The notes beneath the pieces are model-generated. The model searched no databases. It saw only the letters and a program-made list of their open reading frames with translations, and was not told where the DNA came from. From Planctomycetota bacterium (GTDB lineage: Bacteria; Planctomycetota; Planctomycetia; Gemmatales; Gemmataceae), in contig JAKOSN010000250.1 in assembly GCA_029777335.1 (NCBI GenBank), forward strand, positions 1-64,000: DNA of 64,000 bases, given 5' to 3'. Made by a program: the position numbers and the translations under genes. Below, in pieces: positions 34,942 to 44,018 of the stretch (its first letter is position 1; every line of letters starts with the position of its first letter).

Positions 34942-35976
34942 ATGGCACATGCACGGCGACCGAAGGGAGCATCCCTGATCCTCCTCGGATTCCTTTGCCT
35001 TGGGGGATGCGGACATCCGCAGGTTGCCAGCCTCTCCTCGCCTGCCGCGCCAACGACGAAGATCGCCGCCCCAGAATCCGATTGCGCGCAATTGCCCCCC
35101 ACCGTTGAAGCCGATGACTTCCCGACCGTGCCGCTCGCCTCAACGCCCGAACTTGTTCGCGCCGAACCGATCACACCCGTGGACGAAAGCTGCCCCCCGG
35201 CGCCTCTCGCGGCAGAGCGGACAGGGCCCGCTGCCTGGGGGATTGTTGGACTCCGCACCTTTGCCTTTGATCAACAGGTTGCTCCCAACGGGTTGGAATA
35301 CAAACCGCTCTTTGCGCTCGATATGAACTTCAATCTCTGGTTGTGCCGCTCGCAGCGTGTCTATCTCTTCTCGGACTCCACCTTCTGGGGACAACGCGCT
35401 GCGCCAGGGATTACCAACCCACGCCAGGGGCAGTTCGATTTCAGCAAACGCGAATTTGATTTCGCCCTGGGAACCGCCTGGAATTATTACGGCTCCCTTG
35501 AAGCGCGGGTGTTTGCCTATTCGTACAACAATCTGAACCGGGGCACCTCGCTGTCGGCTCCCTCGGGGTATGCCGATGGCGTTGGGCTGGAGAACCGCTA
35601 CTACCTCGGCTCGACGTATGCCGACCTGGGCACCGCCGCCTTCGATGTCGCCCGCGCCTCCTTTCTCAGCGCGGGCATCTATCCCACCAAGGACCTCGTC
35701 GATGCTGAGGGGAATGATTTCAAACCCGGACCATTTGTGCGCGCCTATCTGACACTCGATCTGTGCGGACCGGCCTGTTACCTCTACAGCGATACGCAGT
35801 TAATTGCGCGCCGATCCTGCACCCCACAATTACTCAAGGGCGATCTGGGGGTGGCCGTGCGTCCCCTGGCATCGTCTCCCCAGCTGGAGTTTCGGCTCGG
35901 CTCCAACCTTCTTTATGATCAGCACAATGGCGAACTGGAAACGGGACTCACTGGCCAGGTTCGCTTTCTCTACTGA
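34942..35976 (+). CDS. Putative outer-membrane lipoprotein
   Basis: 344 aa. Signal peptide with lipobox LCLGGC (C23). A Pro-rich linker (25-90) precedes a beta-rich region (about 95-344) of alternating hydrophobic and polar residues with many aromatics (FALDMNFNLWLC, FDFALGTAWNYYGSLEARVFAYS, ENRYYLGSTYADLG), ending in LTGQVRFLY with a terminal aromatic. That is what one expects of a small outer-membrane beta-barrel. Family not recognised. Confidence 0.65.
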   Translation: MAHARRPKGASLILLGFLCLGGCGHPQVASLSSPAAPTTKIAAPESDCAQLPPTVEADDFPTVPLASTPELVRAEPITPVDESCPPAPLAAERTGPAAWGIVGLRTFAFDQQVAPNGLEYKPLFALDMNFNLWLCRSQRVYLFSDSTFWGQRAAPGITNPRQGQFDFSKREFDFALGTAWNYYGSLEARVFAYSYNNLNRGTSLSAPSGYADGVGLENRYYLGSTYADLGTAAFDVARASFLSAGIYPTKDLVDAEGNDFKPGPFVRAYLTLDLCGPACYLYSDTQLIARRSCTPQLLKGDLGVAVRPLASSPQLEFRLGSNLLYDQHNGELETGLTGQVRFLY

Positions 35977-35995
35977 TCCTCTTTCCAACCTCGAC

Positions 35996-37063
35996 TCATC
36001 CCAGATCGCGGATGTGATGAGGACAGGGGCGCGTTCCGTTCAACACCTCGGTGATGATGCGAACGAGGTTGCCTGTGATCGCGTCGCCAGGATCCCGGGC
36101 AAGCGCCGCGCGCGCCACTTTCTCGGCCTCGTACGGTTTATTTGAGAAGAGCATCGCCAGGGCGAGATTCGCGCGCAGGCCAGGATCGTCCGGGGCGGAC
36201 TCGATGGCGCGTTCGCAAAAAGGGATGGCCTCGTCGGGGCGGCCGGCGTCCATCGCGGCTATTGCTGCCTCACGCGCCACGTCCGGATGATCCGGATTGA
36301 CCCGATGGGCTCGCGCGAACCAGTGCAGCCCCTGCTCATAGTCCTCCAGGCGCTGATACACCTTGCCGAGCAACCACATCGCGGACCAGTTTTTCGGATT
36401 GATCCGTACCACCTCACGAAACCGAGCGCTGGCATCGTCCAGCCGTTGGCGGTTCGTCGCGTCCAGGGGGGCAGGCGTCTGATTGTCGAGAATGATCAGG
36501 CCCTTGATGAGGTCGCACGCCTGCTGGTAGAGTTCGTTGTGGCGTGCCCGATCCTGTTTTGAGGCGGAGGCAGTTCGCCCGACGTAGACCTCCTGTCCCG
36601 TTGCCCGCTCTCGATAGACGTCGACGTGGTCCTCGGAGCGGATAAATTCCAGGGTTTTCTTCACTTCCTCCGCTGACATTTGCATGACAGCGCGGTCGGC
36701 ATCCCACCCTGACGGAGCATGCAGATCGCCTGGCGTGGTACCGGAGAGCCACGCGATCGCTGTCTTGCCGCGCTGGCCGAGTTCAAGCCAGGAACAGGGG
36801 AGTAATGGCCCATCTCGCCAGTTCACCAATGCCGCATCCTCGGCGGCGCCTTTCCGCGTGGGGGTAAGCCCCCGCGCGGCCAGGTAAGCCATAAACTCCT
36901 CCGCATCACCGCGTACCAGGAAGCCGATTCGACTCAGGTGTTCGTCGGCGCAAAAAGTGTTGTTCGGACAATCACGGCGAAAACCGTCCACTCCGCTCGG
37001 ATATTTTTCTGCCAGCGTCTTATTGCGCACCAGCACCGAAAACGCCTCGATGATGACAGCCAT
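35996..37063 (-). CDS. TPR protein of unknown function
   Basis: 355 aa, soluble. The N-terminal ~150 residues form a domain I do not recognise (MAVIIEAFSVLVRNKTL, RRDCPNNTFCADEHLSRIGF). The second half has at least three TPRs (AMWLLGKVYQRLEDYEQGLHW, AAIAAMDAGRPDEAIPFCERA, LALAMLFSNKPYEAEKVARA). GGAGG precedes the ATG. It follows a 94-aa gene by 26 nt and is probably co-transcribed with it. Confidence 0.75.
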   Translation of the reverse strand: MAVIIEAFSVLVRNKTLAEKYPSGVDGFRRDCPNNTFCADEHLSRIGFLVRGDAEEFMAYLAARGLTPTRKGAAEDAALVNWRDGPLLPCSWLELGQRGKTAIAWLSGTTPGDLHAPSGWDADRAVMQMSAEEVKKTLEFIRSEDHVDVYRERATGQEVYVGRTASASKQDRARHNELYQQACDLIKGLIILDNQTPAPLDATNRQRLDDASARFREVVRINPKNWSAMWLLGKVYQRLEDYEQGLHWFARAHRVNPDHPDVAREAAIAAMDAGRPDEAIPFCERAIESAPDDPGLRANLALAMLFSNKPYEAEKVARAALARDPGDAITGNLVRIITEVLNGTRPCPHHIRDLG

Positions 37064-37089
37064 CGATCCCTCCGCTCACAGAGAGTTGC

Positions 37090-37374
37090 TCACGTTTCGG
37101 GACCCTCGATCTGCACCTTGAGGCTAAATCCGCTAAGTGTCAGTCGAACGTTTCCCTCCGCCTCGCCCAACTTTTGCAGGATCGCCCCGCCCGGTTCGAG
37201 AGCGACCACACGTGCACCACTGTGTAAGAGTTCGTTGACCTCCTCGGTTCCAAAGAATGCAAGTCCCCTGTGCTCATCAATGCGAATACCAACCTCGACC
37301 TCACGCATGGGAACTCCAGGCTCCGGGATGTCGGCGGAAGCCGCCAGGTGGTGATTGGCCCCATCCACATTCAT
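37090..37374 (-). CDS. Small hypothetical protein upstream of the TPR gene
   Basis: 94 aa. A strong GGGAGGACG directly before the ATG at 37374 and close spacing to the TPR gene support it as real. The product is beta-rich (REVEVGIRIDEHRGLAFFG, VRLTLSGFSLKVQIEG) with no signal or membrane segment. It may be a partner of the TPR protein. Family unknown. Confidence 0.55.
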   Translation of the reverse strand: MNVDGANHHLAASADIPEPGVPMREVEVGIRIDEHRGLAFFGTEEVNELLHSGARVVALEPGGAILQKLGEAEGNVRLTLSGFSLKVQIEGPET

Positions 37375-37633
37375 CGTCCTCCCTCACGAAGGAAGAGAAG
37401 CCTGGGTGGTTGCTCCCAGGGGAGGCAGGCCGCTGTTGCTATTGTCTCGCCCACTTCGGCCAAAAACAAGTTTGTCGTCGCTCATGAGCGGAGGGAATCA
37501 GAATCCGAACGTGCTCGCTTTCACTCTTTCGATACCACGGACGCCAGAAACCGATCTCGGCGCTATCCTCGCTCGGGACGAGACGGTACAATCGCAGCAA
37601 CGAGGAGTCGGAGGCGGTTGGGGGGAAGCAGCC

Positions 37634-39112
37634 ATGTTTCGCAGTGCTGAGCGGTTGTCTGACGAGAGATTGTCCCGGCGTGAGTGGTTGTCTCTTGGCC
37701 TGCTCGGCACCCTTGCCTCGACACTCCCGACCGCCGCCCGTTCACCCGAGCAGAAAAGACCGGACGGCGCGGGGAAGGCACGGGCCTGCATCCTCCTCTT
37801 CCCATATGGCTCTCCGCCCCAGCACGAGATGTTCGATCCCAAGCCCGATGCCCCCGCAGAGATTCAGGGCGAAATCAAGTCGATCCCCACCGTGGTTCCG
37901 GGGGTGCGCCTCGGAGAACTCCTGCCTCGGACCGCCCGAATCCTCGACCGGCTCACGGTAGTACGTTCCATGAGCCATCCTTATCCCGAGCACGGGGTCG
38001 CCTACGCGCTCAGCGGCATTCCCACTTACACCCCGGCGCTGGAAACGCGCGCACGCGATCCCCAGCACTGGCCGTTTATCGGGTCGGTGGTCGATTATCT
38101 GGAGAGCAAACGTACCGGCGAACTCCATCCGCCGATGCCCCGCAACATCGGTCTGCCCTGGGTGCTTAACTCGAAGACCGATATGCCCATCGTCAACGCC
38201 GGCCCCTTCGCCGCCTTCCTCGGGCAGGGGCACGATCCGATCTGGACCGACTTCGATGGCAAAGGGACCCGCACGGTTCCCCGTTACACCGACGGCCAGA
38301 CAAAAGATTTTTACGATCCCTTTGGTGGCATGGATCCAGAGGGACGATTTCGCCTGGGGAGTGATCTGCCCCCCGATGTCTCGCGGGATCGTCTGCAGCG
38401 GCGGCAATCACTGTTGCAGCAACTCGATCCCGATCGGCGCGAGAACAAGATACGTGGTCAGGCAGAGGTCTACGGCCGACATCGACAAACCGCCTTTCAC
38501 CTGTTGACCAGTAGCCAGGTGCGTCAGGCCCTCGATCTCGAACAGGAACCCCACTCGCTCCGTGCTGAGTATGGCATGACCTTGTTTGGACAATCGTGCC
38601 TGGCGGCCCGGCGTCTGGTCGAGGCTGGGTGCAAATTTGTCACCGTCTTCTGGGATGGTTTTGGGCAGTTCGCCAACTGTGCCTGGGATACGCACAACAA
38701 CCACTATCCCCGGTTGAAGGAGTATCTCCTGCCGGGGTTCGATCGGGCCTACCCCGCACTGATTCGCGATCTGGAACAGCGCGGGCTGCTGCGCGAAACG
38801 CTGGTCCTGTGGATGAGCGAGCATGGGCGCACGCCAAAGATCGATTCCAAACCGAAGGGCGCGGGCCGACATCACTGGTCGCGTGCTTACTCCGCCGTCC
38901 TGGCCGGCGGAGGCACCCCGGCGGGGAAGATCGTGGGGAGTACCGATCGCCACGCCGGCGAGGTTCGTGATACGCCCGTCTCCCCCAAGGATCTCCTCGC
39001 GACCACCCTTCACCTGCTGGGGTTCGATCCCTCGGTGACGATCCCCGACCTGCTCAATCGGCCCATGCCGGCGGTTGGCGCAGGGAAGGTCCGCCCTGAG
39101 TTGCTGGCGTGA
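37634..39112 (+). CDS. DUF1501 family (sulfatase-like) protein
   Basis: 492 aa. The N-terminal RREWLSLGLLGTLASTLPTAA is a Tat-type signal. The domain has the alkaline-phosphatase/sulfatase-superfamily features seen in DUF1501: ACILLFPYGSPPQHEMFDPKPDAP, VRSMSHPYPEHGVAYALSG, CKFVTVFWDGFGQF, and WMSEHGRTPKID followed by GRHHWSRAYS (metal-binding His and Asp). Function is unproven. Usually DUF1501 genes sit beside a DUF1549/DUF1553 cytochrome-like gene; none is here. GGGGGAAG supports the ATG at 37634. Confidence 0.85.
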   Translation: MFRSAERLSDERLSRREWLSLGLLGTLASTLPTAARSPEQKRPDGAGKARACILLFPYGSPPQHEMFDPKPDAPAEIQGEIKSIPTVVPGVRLGELLPRTARILDRLTVVRSMSHPYPEHGVAYALSGIPTYTPALETRARDPQHWPFIGSVVDYLESKRTGELHPPMPRNIGLPWVLNSKTDMPIVNAGPFAAFLGQGHDPIWTDFDGKGTRTVPRYTDGQTKDFYDPFGGMDPEGRFRLGSDLPPDVSRDRLQRRQSLLQQLDPDRRENKIRGQAEVYGRHRQTAFHLLTSSQVRQALDLEQEPHSLRAEYGMTLFGQSCLAARRLVEAGCKFVTVFWDGFGQFANCAWDTHNNHYPRLKEYLLPGFDRAYPALIRDLEQRGLLRETLVLWMSEHGRTPKIDSKPKGAGRHHWSRAYSAVLAGGGTPAGKIVGSTDRHAGEVRDTPVSPKDLLATTLHLLGFDPSVTIPDLLNRPMPAVGAGKVRPELLA

Positions 39113-39219
39113 ATGGCCGCCTGCCCGTCGCCTCCGGGCCGTGTTGACAGTGGGCGAGCCTTGTCTAGAAAAAACGCAGGTTTTCCTTCTCAGCTTTCCA
39201 TCTGTTGGAGAAGCGCAAG

Positions 39220-39759
39220 ATGCGACCGATGCTGTCTGCCCTGCTGCTGGCGCTGTTCGCCATCTCCTCTCGTGCGGCCGAGGTCAAATTTCCCCTCACC
39301 GGAGACAACACCCTCATTCAGTTCGTTGGCACCAAGCCCGACGGAAAGCATGAAGGAGGATTCAAGACGGTCAAGGGAACCGCTACCGTCTCCGGGGTCG
39401 ATGTGAGTACTCTCAAGCTCGCCCTTGAAATTGACATGGATTCGACGTATACGGACGACCCCAAGTTGACCGCGCATCTCAAATCCCCGGACTTTTTCGA
39501 TGTGAAGGCCAATCCCAAATCGAAGTTCGCCACCACCAAGGTGGAACGCACCGGAGAGGGCTACACCATCACAGGCGATCTCACGCTCAATGGCAAGACG
39601 CGCTCTCTCACCTTCCCGGCAAAGCTATTTCTCCTTGATGGCACCCTCTTGCTCGAAGCTGAATTTCGCATCAATCGCAACGATTTCGGCATCTCGTACG
39701 GCAAAGGAAAGATCGACGATCAGGTGACGCTCAAGGTTTCACTCAAGGCCAAGAAGTAA
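39220..39759 (+). CDS. YceI family secreted protein
   Basis: 179 aa. Signal peptide (LLLALFAISSRA-AE) and the YceI lipocalin-like barrel: IQFVGTKPDGKHEGGFKTVKG, a LKSPDFFDVKANPKSKF segment, TGDLTLNGKTRSLTFPA, and FRINRNDFGIS near the end. These match the family strongly. YceI proteins bind isoprenoid-type lipids in the periplasm and often link to stress. The ATG at 39220 has GGAG nine bases before it. A membrane protein gene follows after 27 nt. Confidence 0.9.
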   Translation: MRPMLSALLLALFAISSRAAEVKFPLTGDNTLIQFVGTKPDGKHEGGFKTVKGTATVSGVDVSTLKLALEIDMDSTYTDDPKLTAHLKSPDFFDVKANPKSKFATTKVERTGEGYTITGDLTLNGKTRSLTFPAKLFLLDGTLLLEAEFRINRNDFGISYGKGKIDDQVTLKVSLKAKK

Positions 39760-39786
39760 AGCTCTCGCTGGGATGAGGATCGACCG

Positions 39787-40644
39787 ATGCCGATCTTCGC
39801 CGACCTGGCGCTGTTCGTCGAGGCGGGGCTGTGGGCGATCGTTCTCCCAGCCTCTGTCTCGGCGGGACTCCTGGCGCTGATCCTGCGCCTTGGTAAAGGG
39901 CGCCTGGTCCTCCCCACCGTGGCCCTGGCCTTGACAGTGGGTCTGCTGGTGGGCAACGCGGCGCGCGGAGCCATCCCTCTGGTTCCCGAATCCAGAGCGT
40001 GGCACTGGCTCATCTGGATGACGGTCGTGATCACCGCGCTAAGCCTGGTGGCGCGTCTGCCCTGGCTTCCCCTCTATGTGGCCTGGACGGTGCGGCTCAC
40101 CAGCGCGATGCTCGCCGCGTACCTTCTGGTGTCGTGGGATCTCTGGGTCAAGGGGTGGCCACTGGGCCTGTTCCTGGCTCTGGTGATGCTCGAATGGGGA
40201 TTTTTGGAAATGCAGGCAACCCGTTGGCTCGATGGCGGCACTCCCCTCGGGTTGGGGCTGGTGTTTGGCGTGGCGGCGTTGATTCTCCTCCATGCCCACT
40301 CGGCGGTGCTGGCCGATGTGGCCCTGCTGATGGCTGCCAGCCTCGCGGGGATTGGCGTGGTCGCCTGGCGCTGGAGGATCGATACCGGCCCCGTGGCCGC
40401 CGGCTCCGCCATCCTCCTCCCCTCGCTCCTGATGATCGGTTACACGAGTACCTTTAGCGACGTTCCCTGGTCCAGCTTTGCCCTGGTTGTCCTGGCCCCG
40501 CTCGCACCCGCATTGACCTATCTTCGCCCTCTTTCGCGATTGAACGGATGGCAATTGCGGATGTTGCAGCTCGCGATTCTCCTTCTTCCGCTTCTGGTTG
40601 CGCTCGCGCAGGCGATGGTGGCAGAATCACTCGCTGCCGCGTAA
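39787..40644 (+). CDS. Polytopic membrane protein of unknown function
   Basis: 285 aa, almost entirely hydrophobic, about eight or nine helices with few loops. No catalytic motif seen. The ATG at 39787 has GAGGA eight or nine bases upstream. Its closeness to yceI (27 nt) suggests a shared transcript. An uncharacterised permease-like or structural membrane protein is the most that can be said. Confidence 0.65.
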   Translation: MPIFADLALFVEAGLWAIVLPASVSAGLLALILRLGKGRLVLPTVALALTVGLLVGNAARGAIPLVPESRAWHWLIWMTVVITALSLVARLPWLPLYVAWTVRLTSAMLAAYLLVSWDLWVKGWPLGLFLALVMLEWGFLEMQATRWLDGGTPLGLGLVFGVAALILLHAHSAVLADVALLMAASLAGIGVVAWRWRIDTGPVAAGSAILLPSLLMIGYTSTFSDVPWSSFALVVLAPLAPALTYLRPLSRLNGWQLRMLQLAILLLPLLVALAQAMVAESLAAA

Positions 40645-40754
40645 CCGCGTGTTCCGAGTTTTCCTGGGCGCTCTCCTCAGATTCCCTTGCACGACAACCG
40701 AGGCCACGGTATAGCGACCCCCTTGATTCCTCCGCGAGCGTAGGGGGCCTTTCC

Positions 40755-41642
40755 ATGCTTCGAGCGCGCTGGCCGGTCGCCATCGTGGCTTCGCTCCTTC
40801 TCCATCTGGGGCTCCTTGCCGCCCTGGCCTGGGTTGCTCCCACCTCCCCGGCCCCGCAGCGGATCGATTGCCGCGTGGTCACCTTCCCCACCGATGGCTT
40901 TTTCTCCCTGGAGCCGGTGGCATCGCCGCGCCTGGCGTCTGGCAAGGGGACTCCTTCTGAGGACGACTTTCCCACCGACCAGGAACTGACAAGCGTCACT
41001 GTGCAAAGCGGTGGACCTTCCCAGGCCAGCACGGGGGCGGCTCCGGTCATCGAGGGGACGCCTCATCCCGGGAATCAACCTGGCGTAGGTCACGAGGAAG
41101 GGAATGGTGGGCGAACTGGACCGGGCTCGGGCGAAGGGAGCTTGCTTGGGCTTCCCCCGCGAGTGCGCAGCGTGGTCTATCTCGTGGATCGCTCCTTGAG
41201 CATGGGACTGAGTGGTTCGCTTAGCCAGGCCCGGGCGGAGTTGCTTGCCAGTTTGCGTCATCTTCCCGACGAGGCCCGCTTTCAGGTCTTCCTCTACAAT
41301 GGGGCCGCAGAACCGCTTTGCGTCGGCGCTGACCGGGGGCTTTTGCCGGCTACCCCCGCGATTCTTGCTCAGGTGACTGCCCGCATTCGAGAAATCCAGG
41401 CCGAAGGAAATACCAACCATGTCCAGGCGCTGACGCGGGCCCTGAATCTACACCCTGAATGGATCTTTCTTGTGACTGATGCCGACGATTTGACTCCCGC
41501 GCAGGTCCGGCAGATCACCAGCATCAACCGCGGGCAAACCGTCATCCACACCCTCGATCTCGGTCGGTCCGGCGAAAAGAACGAGCTTCTGCAGCAACTG
41601 GCCCGCGACAATGGAGGGCGCTATCGGCGCGCTGGTCGGTAG
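40755..41642 (+). CDS. VWA-domain protein with N-terminal membrane anchor
   Basis: 295 aa. One N-terminal helix (8-28, VASLLLHLGLLAALAWV, like the start of TonB-type or energy-linked anchors), a Pro/Gly/Ser-rich linker (30-135) and a von Willebrand A domain (137-295). The metal-ion-dependent adhesion site DRSLS (D145, S147, S149) is intact, and GNTNHVQALTRAL supplies the Thr loop. Likely binds a partner protein at the membrane. GGGGG before the ATG at 40755 sets the start; the frame is open further upstream. 110 nt after the polytopic protein gene. Confidence 0.75.
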   Translation: MLRARWPVAIVASLLLHLGLLAALAWVAPTSPAPQRIDCRVVTFPTDGFFSLEPVASPRLASGKGTPSEDDFPTDQELTSVTVQSGGPSQASTGAAPVIEGTPHPGNQPGVGHEEGNGGRTGPGSGEGSLLGLPPRVRSVVYLVDRSLSMGLSGSLSQARAELLASLRHLPDEARFQVFLYNGAAEPLCVGADRGLLPATPAILAQVTARIREIQAEGNTNHVQALTRALNLHPEWIFLVTDADDLTPAQVRQITSINRGQTVIHTLDLGRSGEKNELLQQLARDNGGRYRRAGR

Positions 41643-41689
41643 GTGCGGGTTCCCGTAGGAACCACATTCCTCGGAGGGCAGCGCCAGGG

Positions 41690-42508
41690 TCACTCTCCGA
41701 AGAACAATGCGACTAGGTCAGGCAGGCAGCGATAATCGCCGATGACCACATCGGCACCAGCCCTGAGCAGGCGCTGGCGTTTCCATTCGTTGATTCCCGT
41801 TCGGCGCACCTCGTCGCTGGCGACTGCCACAGCGACACCCCCCACCTTTTTAATCTCTTCAATCTCCACAAAGCCGTCGCCAAACCCGATCAATTCCTCG
41901 CCGCGCAGGTGGTTCTCCTTCAGGATGCGCTCGATGATCATCTGCTTGGAAAAGTTCTGATAATCGTCGAGGGCGCCGTAGATGTGTTCGCCAAAGAAGG
42001 GGGTAAGCCCGAGGAGAGTGGCTTCGTGGCGCACAAATTTAAGATCGGTGCCGCTGGCGAGATACAGACTCAGGCCGCGCGCTTGCAGCGACCGGAGGAG
42101 TTCGTGACTGGCAGGGACCGTCCAGTCCTCGGAGGTCGCTGTCCCTCCCGTGAGTGCTCCCAGACGCCCGTGGATTCGCGCCATCAGCCGCGCGTGATAC
42201 TCATGTTTGTAGGCGAGCGGTTCCAACGGTTCGCCCCCGCGTTTGCGCACCTCGTCGGCCAGCTGAATCATCTGGTAGATCGTTTGACGTCCGTTGAGAC
42301 GCATCACAAACTCTTCCACCGAGGCGGTCAGTTCGGTGTCGCTTTCGGTCGTCCCCGTTCCGCGCAACACCTCCACCATCATGGGAATCATTACCTCGGG
42401 CCACCCTTCGCGCAGCAGGGACAGGGTGCCATCGAAATCAAACAGGACCGAGCGATAGCCTCCACGGCGTACCGGGCGAATCACCTCGATCGAGGGGGTG
42501 GCGTTCAT
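41690..42508 (-). CDS. HAD-superfamily phosphatase
   Basis: 272 aa. Motif I is DFDGTLSLL near residue 24, motif II a Ser in LYLASGTD, then a conserved Lys and motif IV FGDGFVEI. The alpha-helical cap between suggests phosphoglycolate-phosphatase-like activity on a small phosphorylated metabolite. The long frame reaches 42604, but AGAGG before the ATG at 42508 and the position of the conserved fold favour that start. Divergent from the YbaK gene. Confidence 0.8.
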   Translation of the reverse strand: MNATPSIEVIRPVRRGGYRSVLFDFDGTLSLLREGWPEVMIPMMVEVLRGTGTTESDTELTASVEEFVMRLNGRQTIYQMIQLADEVRKRGGEPLEPLAYKHEYHARLMARIHGRLGALTGGTATSEDWTVPASHELLRSLQARGLSLYLASGTDLKFVRHEATLLGLTPFFGEHIYGALDDYQNFSKQMIIERILKENHLRGEELIGFGDGFVEIEEIKKVGGVAVAVASDEVRRTGINEWKRQRLLRAGADVVIGDYRCLPDLVALFFGE

Positions 42509-42687
42509 ACGTGCCTCTTCCAGTTGCGTTCCTCTCGCCTGCATCGACGTCATAGTTGGAATTACAGGAACCATCCGACAGGGCAAAGAGGGGGAAATGG
42601 GCAAAGATCTCTCAAGTTATCGAACAGACACGATTTATACTTGAATGACAGGTCCCATCATCCCTTTCGGAACCAAGGGAACAGGTC

Positions 42688-43137
42688 ATGCAAGTCGCGC
42701 AATTTCTCGATCAGCAGCAGGTCTGCTTCGAGACTCTCACCCATCCACCCGCGTTTAGTGCCCAGCAGCGGGCCAAGTATTTACATGTGACGGGTCGGCA
42801 GGTCGCCAAGTGTGTTCTGCTTCTGTCCCCCGCGGGAGCGATCCTGGCGATCTTACCCGCCACGCATCACATTGACACGACGCGGCTTGAGCAAGAGCTG
42901 AACACTCCGGTTCGGCTCGCCACTGACGAGGAAGTCGCGCACATTTTCTCCGACTGCGAATGGGGCGCGATCCCTCCCTTCGGCACCATGTATGGCATTC
43001 GGACGATTCTGGAAGACTCGCTGAACTCCGAAGATCTGCTCGTGTTCAAGGCGAACACACATGTGGAGGCCGTTCGCCTGCGCTGTGCAGATTTTGAGAA
43101 ACTTGAACGGCCCTTACGTCTGCGTTTCGCTCTGTGA
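42688..43137 (+). CDS. YbaK/EbsC-family aminoacyl-tRNA deacylase
   Basis: 149 aa, a single YbaK domain. Family marks: HPPAFSAQQRA, the conserved Lys of GRQVAKCVLL (K41), DTTRLEQELN, and GAIPPFG around 94-100. Such proteins hydrolyse mischarged aminoacyl-tRNA (for example Ala- or Cys-tRNA-Pro). Which amino acid this one clears cannot be told. The gene is monocistronic, ending in a perfect palindrome. Confidence 0.85.
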   Translation: MQVAQFLDQQQVCFETLTHPPAFSAQQRAKYLHVTGRQVAKCVLLLSPAGAILAILPATHHIDTTRLEQELNTPVRLATDEEVAHIFSDCEWGAIPPFGTMYGIRTILEDSLNSEDLLVFKANTHVEAVRLRCADFEKLERPLRLRFAL

Positions 43138-43155
43138 GTTGACGCAGAGTTGCAC

Positions 43156-43189
43156 CAGAGGAGAAAGGACCCGGGTCCTTTCTCCTCTG
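43156..43189. terminator. 34-bp perfect palindrome between convergent genes
   Basis: The sequence from 43156 to 43189 is its own reverse complement, two 17-base arms with no spacer. It lies between the YbaK gene and the DUF1579 gene and probably terminates both. Confidence 0.7.
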
Positions 43190-43211
43190 AGGGAGATGCG
43201 CGAAATCCTCC

Positions 43212-43790
43212 CTACTTTTTGCGAGTCAGAATGATCTCCATCGTCTTGCTTTCCTTTCCATCCGGCAGAAGCTTGTACATCTCGATTGTGTGCTTGTCGT
43301 TATTGATGATCTTGATCACATCACGGCTCTTCACCTTCTGTTTCGAGGCCGGGTCGAAATACTCGCGCATGAAAGTCAGGGTTCTGGTCGCCTTATCATA
43401 GCTCCCCTGGCTGTTGATGATGGCGGTGCTCATGGAGTCCGCCCACATCCAGGTGTATTTCTGCTGAGTGTTATCGTACCCTGTCAAACCGAACCCCTGA
43501 AAGTCTCCGCCCGCATCCTTCATCGTCACGCGCTCCTCAAGGAATCGGCCTCCCAGGATCCACTTTCTTTCCGCCGTCCCACTCCCTTCCACCGGTGCCT
43601 CCCCCGGCTTGAGCCACATCCTGGTGGTGAAAGTCCAGCTGCCGTGGAGCGGTTCCAGAAGCTTGTGCTCCGGGCCGACCCGCGCCGCCTTTTCCCAGGC
43701 CTCGTAAGGGTCCTTCTTGTCGTCGGCGTGCATCCCCACCAACGGCAGGACCAGGAGGCTCACGACAGCCAGTAGAGTTGCTCGGTACAT
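43212..43790 (-). CDS. Secreted DUF1579 protein
   Basis: 192 aa. Signal peptide (LLAVVSLLVLPLVGMHA-DD) and a DUF1579 beta-barrel: LLEPLHGSWTFTTRMW, GRFLEERVTMKD, FGLTGYDNTQQKYTWMW, RTLTFMREYFDP. Family of unknown function, often exported in planctomycetes. AAGGA precedes the ATG at 43790; the longer frame to 43907 lacks a signal sequence. Confidence 0.8.
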   Translation of the reverse strand: MYRATLLAVVSLLVLPLVGMHADDKKDPYEAWEKAARVGPEHKLLEPLHGSWTFTTRMWLKPGEAPVEGSGTAERKWILGGRFLEERVTMKDAGGDFQGFGLTGYDNTQQKYTWMWADSMSTAIINSQGSYDKATRTLTFMREYFDPASKQKVKSRDVIKIINNDKHTIEMYKLLPDGKESKTMEIILTRKK

Positions 43791-44018
43791 GGACAGTTCC
43801 TTTCCCTGAATAGCTTGCTCCCTAGCACTGTATGGCCAGATGTCCTTTGGGGAGTGGGAGCGTGGGCGATATTTGAACAAATCATCATCATGAAGTAAAG
43901 ACCACATGTGTAAAAATAGTCACTAAACGGTTCTGTTTACAGATCCCTTGAAACTCCTCCGAGCAACGCGACAATAAGGCTTTCCTCTCTGACGAGCGCT
44001 GCACGAGAGCCACCAACC

